64,000 nt of DNA from Alphaproteobacteria bacterium 40-19 (GTDB lineage Bacteria; Pseudomonadota; Alphaproteobacteria; Holosporales; Holosporaceae): assembly GCA_001898075.1 (NCBI GenBank), contig MKSD01000001.1, forward strand, positions 62,001 to 126,000. The letters are read 5' to 3'. The notes beneath the pieces are model-generated. The model made no database searches. It saw only the letters and a list, made by a program, of their open reading frames with translations, and was not told where the DNA came from. This document shows positions 19,479 to 28,342 of this stretch, piece by piece. A program made the position numbers and the translations under genes. Every line of letters starts with the position of its first letter. Within the stretch, counting starts at the first letter, position 1.

Positions 19479-20831
19479 ATGGAAGTCTTAACATCCCCAA
19501 AACATATTGCCATCATCGGGCGCCCCAATGTGGGCAAGTCTACGCTTTTAAACCGATTGGTGGGACGTAGAGTAGCCATTGTGCAAGACCAAGAAGGGGT
19601 AACCCGAGACTGGCAAATTTATGATGCCAAATTACAAGATTTATCTTTGCGCATCGTTGATACTCCTGGCCTTGGACTAGAAGGTCCTGATTTCTTGGAA
19701 AAAGTACAAGCTTTCTTTCCCCGCATTTTAAAGGCAGTCGATGGGGTTCTGTTTATGACGGATGGGAAAAGTGGGTGGGATGATCGGGATCTGAAAATTG
19801 CCAAATGGCTGCACAAACAAGGAATTCCGGTGATCTTTGTAGCCAACAAATGTGAAAAGGAAGATCTGTACCGGGAATATAGCTTTTATAATTTGGGCTT
19901 TGGAGCGCCTCTGGAAATCTCTGCACTCCACGGCCTAGGTTTGTATGATTTATCACAATCTATAAAACAACTTCCGCTGCGCCCTAAAGAAACGCTAACG
20001 GGACCTTGTCAAAATGTCGAATTTCGTCTGATTGTATTGGGCCGCCCTAATGTAGGAAAGTCGACTTTTATCAATTTTTGCTTAGGGTACGAAAGGCTTT
20101 TGGCGGGACCTGAGGCGGGGATCACTCGAGATTCAGTGGAAGTTCCATTGACCTGGAAGGGCCGGAAGATTGCTTTGGTGGATACCGCAGGTCTTAGAAA
20201 AAAAGCCCGAGTATATGAAAGTGTGGAAAAAATGTCTTGTCAGGCCAGCCTACACTCTCTGATGTTTGGGCAAGTTGTTCTGTTACTGATCGATTGCACT
20301 CAGGGCCTAGAAAAGCAAGATCTGACAATCCTGGAAAAAGTGTTTCAAGAAGGCCGTGGTATTGTGATTGGCCTGAATAAATGGGATCAAGTGGAAGACC
20401 AGGAAGGTTTTTATCGATCTATAAAAAGATGTTTGGCCAATGGTGTTAAGGGGGGACAGCATATTCCGCTGGTACCGCTGTCGGCCCTTACCGGACGGGG
20501 TGTGTCTGGGTTGTGGGATGCCATCTTTCATATTTATGACAGTTGGTGTTACCGCATCAGCACGGGTCGGTTAAATAAATGGCTGCAAGAAAAACTTCAG
20601 GCGCACCCACCCGTATTGCTGAGGGGACGTCCTATTCGGCCTAAATACATATCTCAAATTAAAGCGCGTCCCCCAACCTTTACCTTATTTGGCAACCAGG
20701 TGTCAGATCTTCCAGATCATTACATTCGCTATCTGTTAAACGGATTGGTAAGTGATTTTAATCTGCAAGGGACTAGCCCGCGGTTACTGTGCCGTGAAAC
20801 CAAGAATCCTTACCATACAAAGGTAAACTAA
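19479..20831 (+). CDS. der: Ribosome-associated GTPase Der (EngA)
   Basis: Essential double GTPase for 50S subunit assembly. Both G domains are present. Domain 1 has GRPNVGKSTLLNRL (about residue 15), DTPGLG and NKCE. Domain 2 has GRPNVGKSTFINFC (about 190), DTAGLRKKARV and NKWD. A C-terminal KH-like domain follows (RGRPIRPKYISQIKARPPTFTLFGN). The length of 450 is typical. The stop TAA overlaps the ATG of rlmE by one base, so the two are translationally coupled. Confidence 0.97.
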   Translation: MEVLTSPKHIAIIGRPNVGKSTLLNRLVGRRVAIVQDQEGVTRDWQIYDAKLQDLSLRIVDTPGLGLEGPDFLEKVQAFFPRILKAVDGVLFMTDGKSGWDDRDLKIAKWLHKQGIPVIFVANKCEKEDLYREYSFYNLGFGAPLEISALHGLGLYDLSQSIKQLPLRPKETLTGPCQNVEFRLIVLGRPNVGKSTFINFCLGYERLLAGPEAGITRDSVEVPLTWKGRKIALVDTAGLRKKARVYESVEKMSCQASLHSLMFGQVVLLLIDCTQGLEKQDLTILEKVFQEGRGIVIGLNKWDQVEDQEGFYRSIKRCLANGVKGGQHIPLVPLSALTGRGVSGLWDAIFHIYDSWCYRISTGRLNKWLQEKLQAHPPVLLRGRPIRPKYISQIKARPPTFTLFGNQVSDLPDHYIRYLLNGLVSDFNLQGTSPRLLCRETKNPYHTKVN

Positions 20832-21484
20832 TGAAAGATAGAAAAAAAATTGGTTCTTTAAAACGTTCTCATAAGCCATCTTCCCAGGGATGGTTGTTGC
20901 GTCAGTTGAATGATCCCTATGTAAAACAAGCCAGATATTTTGGGTACCGGTGCCGTTCTGCCTTCAAATTAAAAGAAATGCAAGAAAAAGAAAACTTTTT
21001 TAAAAAAGGGCAACGTATCTTGGATTTAGGGTGCGCCCCTGGCAGTTGGAGCCAAGTGGCCAAAGAGTACACTCAAGGTTTTGTTTTAGGGGTAGATTTG
21101 TTGCCCTGCCAAGGTATGACAGGCATTGAGTTTTTTCAAGGAGATTTTTGTGAGCCCGAAATCCAAGCTCAGATTACCAGTAAAGGTCCTTTTGACGGCG
21201 TGATCAGCGATGCGGCCCCCAGCAGCACTGGTCATCAAGCAACTGATCTTTTACGCATTGGACAATTGGCCGAAGATATCTGGGAGTTCACCCCTGGACT
21301 TTTAAGGCCCGGAGGTTTTTTCCTTATCAAAGCCTATCATACTCAAGAAGTTCAAAGCCTAACAGCCCAGTGGAAGCAGCGTTTTCAAAGAGTTTCTTAC
21401 TTAAAACCGAACGCCAGTCGTAAGGAGTCTAAAGAAATTTACGTTTACGCCAGTGGTTATCGGCCTAAAGTTGTTTTACAGTAA
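20831..21484 (+). CDS. rlmE: 23S rRNA 2'-O-methyltransferase RlmE (FtsJ/RrmJ)
   Basis: Methylates U2552 of 23S rRNA during late 50S assembly. The 217 residues include the SAM-binding motif LDLGCAPGSWSQV and all four catalytic residues of the K-D-K-E tetrad: K46 (RSAFKLKEM), D127 (ISDAAPSSTGH), K167 (FFLIKAYH) and E202 (SRKESKEIY). It shares an operon with Der, another 50S assembly factor. A strong terminator follows. Confidence 0.96.
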   Translation: MKDRKKIGSLKRSHKPSSQGWLLRQLNDPYVKQARYFGYRCRSAFKLKEMQEKENFFKKGQRILDLGCAPGSWSQVAKEYTQGFVLGVDLLPCQGMTGIEFFQGDFCEPEIQAQITSKGPFDGVISDAAPSSTGHQATDLLRIGQLAEDIWEFTPGLLRPGGFFLIKAYHTQEVQSLTAQWKQRFQRVSYLKPNASRKESKEIYVYASGYRPKVVLQ

Positions 21485-21490
21485 CGCCTT

Positions 21491-21530
21491 GCCTGTGAGG
21501 AGATTTTTACTCTTCACAGGGCTTATTTTT
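21491..21530 (+). terminator. Intrinsic terminator after rlmE
   Basis: GCCTGTGAGGAG (21491-21502) pairs with CTCTTCACAGGGC (21510-21522) around a short loop, followed by TTATTTTT. Classical stem plus T tract closing the yfgM-like/bamB/der/rlmE operon. Confidence 0.85.
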
Positions 21531-21662
21531 AAAGAATTTGTTTTATATTAAAACTTTTTGGAAAGATTAGGGTTTTTCGTCTAAGCTTATAGTTGACATT
21601 TTGCTTATGACTTCTTCTTCACTATCAGAATTATTATTTTCTTTTTTGTGCCGTTTATTCAA

Positions 21663-22100
21663 TTATTTTAAATTCCTTAAGCATTTTTCCTCTTTTCCAA
21701 GAAGTTCCATAGCTACAAACAATCTCTTCCCTATGTACTGTGTAGAATTGTCGACAACCCGGTCTCTAACTTGTGCTACAAATGCACTTCCTATCCTTTG
21801 AAAGATCTTATTTGCTTCTTTTTCGATTTTCTCTAATTCCTCAAAAAAATTGTTGCAAGATCTATTTTTATAAAGTTCCATACATCTTCTATTTAAAAAG
21901 AAAAGATCACAAATTTTGTGGTTAATATCTACAATTTCTTTAGTATGATTGTTGTCTGCATCTTTTATCCAATTTTTTTTTATTTTTTTTGCTCTCTTAC
22001 AAACATGAGATGAGGCGTTTTCTGAAAGTTTTTTGGCTGCATAAGCTTGATTATAATTTAAAATAGAACTGAAAAAACAGATAAAAATAAAATTTTTCAT
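21663..22100 (-). CDS. Small secreted hypothetical protein, Cys-containing
   Basis: 145 residues with a Sec signal peptide (MKNFIFICFFSSILNYNQAYA, cleavage at AYA/AKK). The mature part is basic and helical with about five Cys residues (HVCKRAKK, KICDLF, RRCMEL, RSCNNF, KCLRNL), so periplasmic disulfides are possible. The downstream half (FFEELEKIEKEANKIFQRIG) looks amphipathic. No family recognised. The gene stands alone, convergent with the rlmE operon. Confidence 0.65.
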   Translation of the reverse strand: MKNFIFICFFSSILNYNQAYAAKKLSENASSHVCKRAKKIKKNWIKDADNNHTKEIVDINHKICDLFFLNRRCMELYKNRSCNNFFEELEKIEKEANKIFQRIGSAFVAQVRDRVVDNSTQYIGKRLFVAMELLGKEEKCLRNLK

Positions 22101-22364
22101 AATTAAAAAAATGTTAAATTCAATATAAAAATAGTATCATGAAAAAATAATTATTCAATACTTGAGATAGTTTTTTAAAAAAAAGAAACATCTTGGATTT
22201 GGGTAATGATATATGTGCTGATAAGAAACCTAAAACCGTATGCCCTCAATTATAGCTCTACTAAATTTTAAGTCTTATCGCCATAATAAGCAGATAGTTT
22301 TGTGTGATTGTTTTCTCTACAGATTTCCTTTGTTGCATTTTAGAGTAATTTTTAAATAAAAAAA

Positions 22365-22392
22365 TTGACTTTAAATTAAAGAACTTTATAAT
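22365..22392 (+). promoter_or_regulatory. Sigma70-type promoter
   Basis: TTGACT (22365-22370), a 16-base spacer and TATAAT (22387-22392) stand about 125 bases before the decayed gene at 22519. This is the best promoter match seen in the window. Its survival in front of a broken gene suggests recent inactivation. Confidence 0.65.
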
Positions 22393-22518
22393 AGGTGCAT
22401 GTTTTACGTTTTTTTACTATTTTAAAAAAATATTTATTCTAACTCTTTTTTGTTATTTAGACCGTGCTTTTTCGATGAAAAGGAATAAAAAAAAGAACCA
22501 ACACCTGTTAATGTGTCG

Positions 22519-23558
22519 ATGAAAGCTTATGTTACAAAAACAGTAGAGCTACTTGAAGAAGAAAAGCAGATCGTAGAGAGTTTAGAGAAGGCTCATTGGA
22601 AGGGTTTGGGTACTCAAGAACAAGCAAATCTGTTGAATGACTCATTAAAAAAATTAGATAGCAACCAGGCAAAATTTTTTGCAATTTCTGTAAAAGCTAC
22701 CTCCAATGATTTAAAAATGGAATATATTTTAAATAATCCAGATTTTTATATTTTTTTAAGAAAAATTAATAAAAAAAAAGATGGCGCTAGTATTTTATTT
22801 TTTAGTGATTTTGTTGAACAATACAGAGATGATGTATTTGGCTTAAAATATCCGCAATCTTTATATCCTTTGTTGTTTGTATGGGCTAAGCATGGCGGAG
22901 CAGTCTATCAGATGGATTTTATTCAAAACTTCCTTGGTAGCAACCTGACTACAGTCAAGGACATGCTGAGTAACGTGGATTTAACGACGATTGATCCTAT
23001 TCTTTTATTAGTCTAGGGTAGCACACATGATCCAGAAGACCGCTATACTGCTGCTTTATTAAAAATTTTGGATAAAGAAGAACAAAAAGAAAATATTAAA
23101 AAAAACATATTGGAAACTCTTAAATTAAAAATAGCAGCAAATTTCTGCAGTTTTATTTATTTTAGATCTCTACAACAAAAAGACTTTACAAAGCTTAGCT
23201 GAAAAATCCCAAGAAGAACAATTGAAGGGCCTTAGAAGCCTCCATTTGACTGAGTCTTTAGAAGATAAAAAGGTTTTCACCGTCTTTATACTGCCAAAAA
23301 ATTTAAACCTAAAGGAAGAGGAAAGCTTTATCCGTTATGTTGAAAGCGTATTAAATGGTGCCAAAATGCCGTCTGTGATGCAAAAAGTCCACGAAGATGA
23401 CACAGATCAAATAGGAATCACTTGGAAGGCGGCCCCACCTTTTGAGTATTTATCACTCCAGAAAGCGAATTAGCAGCAGAGATGGAGCAATTAGGCCTAA
23501 GCCCTAAAAACCAACAGAAGAAAAAGCAACAAATTTCAAGAAGGCAAAAAGGAAATAG
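22519..23558 (+). pseudogene. Decayed, internally deleted copy of the 14.7-17 kb gene
   Basis: Starts at ATG 22519 (or GTG 22513). The first 500 bases encode a product only distantly similar to residues 1-184 of the minus-strand gene (DLKMEYILNNPDFYIFL versus DLKIDYLLKNQNFYNFF). A TAG at 23014-23016 interrupts it. From about 23050 the sequence abruptly becomes nearly identical (TAALLKIL-x-KEEQKENIKK). It then has an internal deletion after CSFI (about 23155), a deletion joining EQLKGL to SLHLTESLEDKK, a further deletion after PPFEY, and a missing A in an A6 run. The TAG at 23556-23558 corresponds to the native stop. Confidence 0.75.
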
Positions 23559-23614
23559 CCCCCTGCACATCCATTCTCCCCAGGCATCATTCTGGGGGAG
23601 GATCTGGAATCTTT
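23529..23614. repeat. 3' end of inverted duplication, partner of 14684-14760
   Basis: Matches the minus strand of 14684-14760 across the last codons and about 65 bases of flank, including the hairpin (arms CTCCCCAG and CTGGGGGAG around CATCATT). Orientation is opposite to the partner, so the pair brackets the bamB-der operon as an inverted repeat. Confidence 0.75.
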
Positions 23615-23880
23615 GCTGAGTTAGCAAACCTTTAAAAAATAAAAAATTCATAAAATTTTATTACAGAGAGCAGAGGATGGGAATTCATTGGTTCAGAGCT
23701 GAGTACAAAAGTAAAAAAATCCGGTCATGGCACAACGCTTGAACATACCAAATGACCTAGAAGAGGATTGTACAGAAGAAGTAGGATTGACGGTAATGAA
23801 TGCGTTCTAAAAAGAGTTGCTTATAAATGAAGTTGAAATAAAATTGCCTATTTTTCATGGATGATTATTTTCGAAAAAAG
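23615..23880. other. No intact gene; short relic frames
   Basis: About 270 bases between the decayed copy and the ABC transporter. The plus strand holds short open pieces (for example a 27-codon frame starting MAQRLNIPNDLEEDC near 23727) that end in stops and have no recognisable relatives. Probably remains of an inactivated gene; nothing else seen. Confidence 0.4.
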
Positions 23881-24573
23881 TTATTTTAGCGACGCAATGT
23901 GTCCTTTTTCTAGCCAAAGAGTCTTATTGCCATACTGTTCTGCTTCATCCGCGTGGTGCGTGATCATCAAAGTGATTACAGAAGAATTTTGGACCAAGTT
24001 GTTCATCAGGGATAGGACGTTTTCTGATGCTTGGGGGTCTAAGGCTGCGGTGATTTCATCTAATAGCAAAATCTTGGGCATCTTAAGAGTTGCCATGACA
24101 AGGCTTAGAGCCTGACGTTGGCCTCCAGATAAGCTGTCTACTTTTTGATCTAGACGATCTTCCAAGCCCATGTTTAGGGGGGCAAGATGGTGTTGGAAAA
24201 AAGTACGCTCTTGGGTTCTGTTGGCCAACTTTAGGCCACGTTTTTCCCCGCGCTTTAAAGCGAAAGAAAGATTTTCCTGCAAGGTCAAACCGGCCAGAGT
24301 GCCCAGACGGGGATCTTGCATGACCTGGGAAACCAACGCTTTATGTGCTGAAGTTTGAGGATTTAAGGGGCACCCATCCAAAAGAATCTCACCGGAAAAG
24401 GAAGGGATTAAGCCGTTGATAGCCTTGAAAAGCGTGGACTTGCCGGCTCCGTTAGAGCCGCGTATTGCGATGACCTCACCTTTTTGGGCGCAAAAGCTCA
24501 AGGGGCCTAAGAGGGTCTTTTCATGACTGTCCTCAGAAGGCAGAGTGACTTTTAAGGAACGAATTTCTAACAT
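23881..24573 (-). CDS. ABC transporter ATP-binding protein (TrpXYZ/COG1101-like)
   Basis: 230-residue ATPase with Walker A GSNGAGKST, Q-loop VSQVMQDPRLG, signature LSGGQRQAL, Walker B ILLLDEITAALD and switch His MITHHADEA. It closes a three-gene set with an overlapping permease (seven bases of overlap) and a lipoprotein receptor. Gene order and types match the TrpXYZ-like family, which carries tryptophan or related amino acids in some Firmicutes. The substrate here cannot be read from sequence. C terminus short and without an extra domain. Confidence 0.88.
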   Translation of the reverse strand: MLEIRSLKVTLPSEDSHEKTLLGPLSFCAQKGEVIAIRGSNGAGKSTLFKAINGLIPSFSGEILLDGCPLNPQTSAHKALVSQVMQDPRLGTLAGLTLQENLSFALKRGEKRGLKLANRTQERTFFQHHLAPLNMGLEDRLDQKVDSLSGGQRQALSLVMATLKMPKILLLDEITAALDPQASENVLSLMNNLVQNSSVITLMITHHADEAEQYGNKTLWLEKGHIASLK

Positions 24574-25433
24574 GTTGATACCTTCTTCTTTTGTTTAGAA
24601 AGCCATCCAGGCACTGCCAGGAAAAGGATAATCATGGCTCCTGTAATCAGATTTAAATCTTGGCTTTTAAGCCCAAAAGCACTGAAATTTAAGGCTGCTG
24701 CAATCATTAGGCGATGAGCGGTAGCGCCCATCAAGCACAGCCAAGGCCCCGCCCAGGGGGCTGGGGTACCCAACTTTTCCCCGATGATAATAGCCGCTAG
24801 GCCAGAAACCAAGGTCCCAAAGCCCTGGGAAAGATCTGCGACTTGTTGATGTTGGGCAAATAGAGACCCTGCTAAACCAATACATCCGTTGCTGATGGCC
24901 AATAACAAGTACCGTGTGTTTTTCAGACAGATTCCATTTTGAAAAGCCAGAACAGGATTGCAACCGACGCTGCGTACTCCAAGACCCCAAGGGGTGATCA
25001 AAAGATAGCTGACGATCCCCACGCACCCTAACGTGATCAGGCTTAAGGTGATCCAAGCCGGCCACGGATAAGAAAAGACAGTAGGGAGGTTAAACAAGGC
25101 AACGTTGGCCTTTCCCCCCAGAACCCGGAGGTTGATAGAATACAGCATAAAAGCAACCAGGATACCCGAAAGTAAAGGCTGAATGCGCAGGCGCTGGGAT
25201 AACAACCCTGTCATCCATCCTGCGGCCATGCTGGTTGCTACGCCACCCAATGTCGCAGGCAAGGCAGGGACCCCCTGTTCTAACAGTGCTGCCGTGGTAC
25301 AGGCCCCTAATACGAAGGTGCCATCACAGCTCATATCAGGAAAGTCAATGACCTTAAACGTCAAATACACGCCCAGGGCCACGATGCTGTAAATCAGGCC
25401 CATTTCTAGGGCTACAAGCCATTGAGTCATCAT
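24567..25433 (-). CDS. ABC transporter permease (TrpY/COG4120-like)
   Basis: Hydrophobic protein with about eight or nine membrane segments. It contains LGVYLTFKVIDFPDMSCDGTF near the start, a hallmark of the branched-chain-amino-acid-type permeases including the TrpXYZ relatives. It also has GLAAIIIGEKLGTPAPWAG, the cytoplasmic loop that contacts the ATPase. ATG 25433 or 25430 is preferred over the upstream TTG at 25466 because a GA-rich stretch (agaggacag) precedes it. Middle gene of the set. Confidence 0.87.
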   Translation of the reverse strand: MMTQWLVALEMGLIYSIVALGVYLTFKVIDFPDMSCDGTFVLGACTTAALLEQGVPALPATLGGVATSMAAGWMTGLLSQRLRIQPLLSGILVAFMLYSINLRVLGGKANVALFNLPTVFSYPWPAWITLSLITLGCVGIVSYLLITPWGLGVRSVGCNPVLAFQNGICLKNTRYLLLAISNGCIGLAGSLFAQHQQVADLSQGFGTLVSGLAAIIIGEKLGTPAPWAGPWLCLMGATAHRLMIAAALNFSAFGLKSQDLNLITGAMIILFLAVPGWLSKQKKKVSTC

Positions 25434-25482
25434 TGTCTGTCCTCTGTCCTGTAGGAAAGGTTGCAAGGGTGTATTTGAGGTT

Positions 25483-26430
25483 TCATGGCGTAATGACTTC
25501 TTGGGCTTGATAAATCAGCTCTGGGGGGAATGAGATGTTGAGCTCCGCAGCCCTTTTTTGATTCAGATAGAGCTGTATTTTAGAAGGATATTGGACCGCT
25601 AAGCCTGATAGATCTTTTCCTTTTAAAAGGCCACTGACCAGATTCCCTGCTTGCACACCCAGAGCTTTTTGATCGGGTCCTTGGGCGGCGAGGGCGCCTT
25701 GATTAACCACATCTGTATCACTGACATAGACCGGTTTTGGGAAACAGCCTTTGCACACACTGGGGATGGCACTAAGGACCGTATTGTCGTTGTTAACCAT
25801 TATTGCATCCACTTGGCCCGCCAATTGACTGCAGGCCTGAGCAATATCTGATGTTTTGCTGACGGTCCAATCTACCAAAGTCAGGTTCTGTTTTTGACAC
25901 AGCTTTTTCAATTTTTCAACGATTACAACGGAATTGGCTTCTGCGGGATTATATAAGATCCCTAATTTTTTTAGGGAAGGTTGAATTTTTTGGATCAGTT
26001 CTATTTGTGGCAGCAGAGGGACGAAGTTAGCTACTCCAATCAACGTGTTTCCTTTTTTTGCGATTAGACCAGCATTAACAGGATCTGTGACAGAAGCGTA
26101 GACAACGGGGGTGCCTTTGGCACTGTAAGTCATAAAACTCTGGGAAGAAAGAGTTCCTATAGAAACCATAACGTCGGGATTTTGGGTAAAAAATTGGGCT
26201 GCAATTTGACTGGCCAAAGAAGCATTACCCTGAGCACACTGAATTTGAATGTTAATGTTTTTTCCCTCTTCAAACCCTTGGGCTGTTAGGCCTTCTATGA
26301 TGCCTCTGACAGTTTGGTCTAAGGCAGGGTGAGACACAGACTGGCTGATGCATACCAACTTGACAGCTTTTTTCTTTTGGCAACCTGTCAGTGCCAGGAT
26401 CATCAAAAGACTGAGGTATTTGTTTTTCAT
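25483..26430 (-). CDS. ABC transporter substrate-binding lipoprotein (TrpX/ABC_sub_bind)
   Basis: 315 residues with a lipoprotein signal (LSLLMILALTGCQKKK; lipobox LTGC). The mature part has the two-lobed ABC_sub_bind pattern: VRGIIEGLTAQGFEEGKNI, NPDVMVSIGTLSSQSFM, PVVYASVTDPVNAGLI, KKLGILYNPAEANSV and PVYVSDTDVVNQGALA. It delivers the ligand to the permease/ATPase pair downstream. First gene of the operon. Ligand likely an amino acid or other small amphipathic molecule; not determined. Confidence 0.9.
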   Translation of the reverse strand: MKNKYLSLLMILALTGCQKKKAVKLVCISQSVSHPALDQTVRGIIEGLTAQGFEEGKNINIQIQCAQGNASLASQIAAQFFTQNPDVMVSIGTLSSQSFMTYSAKGTPVVYASVTDPVNAGLIAKKGNTLIGVANFVPLLPQIELIQKIQPSLKKLGILYNPAEANSVVIVEKLKKLCQKQNLTLVDWTVSKTSDIAQACSQLAGQVDAIMVNNDNTVLSAIPSVCKGCFPKPVYVSDTDVVNQGALAAQGPDQKALGVQAGNLVSGLLKGKDLSGLAVQYPSKIQLYLNQKRAAELNISFPPELIYQAQEVITP

Positions 26431-26578
26431 AAAAGAGGCATCTCAGTTTTTGTTCCATCATAGTAGCACAAAATAGAATCCAAATCAAGATAAGGTAGGA
26501 TAGTGAATTTTTTCTGAATTGATTTTTATCTTGTAAATGGTTAAAATTTTTATGGGACTCAACGAACAGGGAGTTTAC

Positions 26579-28159
26579 ATGAAAAAAATTTTTTTATTAA
26601 GTTGAATCATTTTTATTCAGTCTCTGACCGCCCACCCTGAAGAGAAAACACACGTTGACACAAAGCAAGACATTTCATCGCAGAAACAACAGTCCAATAC
26701 AGCCGAGTATTTTCAAAGGTATCCTATACTGTTAATAGATTTGAAGAAGCCTTTACAAGAAGTAGCCGCGATGTTGCCTCATTTCTTTGATGGCAGCTAC
26801 AAATCTTTAGAGCTATCCCACTCTGATAAGTACGACATTTTTAGTTTTTTAGAAGGACCTGCTCGTTATTACTACCCTTATAAAACGCTTAAGTCCGTGC
26901 AATGTAAAAATGGCTCTTTTGTTTTTAATATGTCAAATAACAGGTATATGATCATGCTATTTCAGACGTATTCTGCGGATGAGGGGCCAGAATTAATTGT
27001 GACAGTAGAGTATCGACCACAGGACTGTGTAAGATTGCTTTTCCCCGGCCAGCCTGAGAGAGAAGCTAAGTATGAAGTTCTTTTAGAAGGTTGTACAAGG
27101 GAATACCTGAGGAGATCTTTTTTTGAATCGCCTGAATCTTTTAATAAGAAGAAGATATTGGAATATATAAAAAAGTCTTTTTTGGGAGTATGTAAAGTTT
27201 TTAAATCGTCCCTACCTTTTAATGAGGAAAAAGTAGCTGAAGATCTAGAGAGTTCTTTTTTTGAATCGTTTAAACCTTTTAATGAGAAAAAAGTATTAGA
27301 ATATCTGAAGAGTTCTTTTTTTGAATCGTCTGGGTTTTCTAATAAAAAAAAGGAAAAAATATTAGAATATCTAAAGAAGTCTTTTTTTGAATTACTTAGC
27401 CCCTTTAATGAGGAAAAAGTATTAACCCGCGCACAGCACCTTATTTACCTTCTCCACTCAGGTAAAAGTTTTTTGAATGAAGTGCTTTCCTTTTGGGCAC
27501 TTAAGGAAAACGATGAAGAGATAAATCCGGCTGTGGCAAAAGTTTTTTTTACTATTATTGAAAATGAAACTGCACAGGCATTTCCCGACAGTAAGAGCAA
27601 ACGAGATGCGCAACGTTTATCTTTTTATCAAGATCTTGCCAAAATGAAAGTAAGTGGTTTTGGACATTTAAGATGCAACCTATTAAATAAAATAAAGACA
27701 GAAAAATATCAGGAAGAATGTGGGCAATTTTTGCAAACATGTTGTCATCTTGAGAATTATCAAAATCTAAAAGAAGAATATGAATCAATCTCTTGGGTGA
27801 AAAAAATGAATTTAGAAGAATCTGAATTAATGAATGTGGAAGAAGCAATAAGCACCATGAAGATCTCTGAGGAGGAATTTGTAAATCCAGAAGAAAACAA
27901 ATTAGTACTCAAGACGGAGCAGATGAATCCCAACATAATTCTTAAGGAATTCAAAGAGCATAAAGAAAAGGTGTTAATAGAACAGAAGAATGTTAAACTT
28001 TATAAGAAGAAAGTTTTAAAGGAAGAAGAAGTGTGGGAAACGTTGTCAGAAAAATTAAATAATACTTCATCGTTCAGTTCTGAAGAAAAAGAGGGCAAAA
28101 ATTTTAAAAATCCAAGTAAAAAAGAATCTTTTGATGAAAAACTTTATGAACATCATTAG
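26579..28159 (+). pseudogene. Secreted repeat protein with TGA inside the signal peptide
   Basis: A strong Shine-Dalgarno (cagggag) precedes ATG 26579, which encodes MKKIFLLS, TGA (26603-26605), then IIFIQSLTA/HPEEKTH in the same frame, open to 28159. With Trp at the stop this is a perfect Sec signal peptide, comparable to LFFLSWAEPTQAHP at 50.1 kb. A downstream TTG (26741) would give 472 residues without a signal. Residues encoded at about 27110-27430 contain five imperfect repeats of 20-26 residues (SSFFES-x-PFNEKKVLEYLK). The rest is helical and charged. Either silenced by a Trp-to-stop mutation or read through at low level. Confidence 0.6.
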
Positions 28160-28175
28160 TTAATACGGTCTATGG

Positions 28176-28204
28176 CCTAGGTGAAAAATGCCCGCTCACC
28201 TAGG
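28176..28204 (+). terminator. Inverted repeat, possible transcription end
   Basis: CCTAGGTGA (28176-28184) and TCACCTAGG (28196-28204) form a perfect nine-base stem with an 11-base loop, just after the repeat-protein stop. No T tract follows directly, so it may need a factor or be a binding site instead. Confidence 0.4.
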
Positions 28205-28342
28205 TTGTGGGAGCTTCTTTTGCACAACGTTTAAGGCAAAATTCTTAACGATAAAGCGCTTTGTGAATTGTGGCAGGACAAAGAAGTTGCTGTTTGTTTT
28301 TTTTTAAGATAAAGTAGGAAGTCAGCCTTTATTTTGTGATGC

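Noticed and set aside
3825-26605. Genome-wide reassignment of TGA to Trp
   Set aside because: Several genes end naturally at TGA, including the 17233 gene (GTGA overlap with bamB), tdk, the DUF3576 gene and tsaE, and conserved Trp in core genes is always TGG. The two TGA-at-Trp sites are better explained by mutation.
26603-26605. Selenocysteine codon in the repeat protein
   Set aside because: The residue lies in a signal peptide hydrophobic core where Trp fits, and no downstream SECIS-like hairpin is evident.
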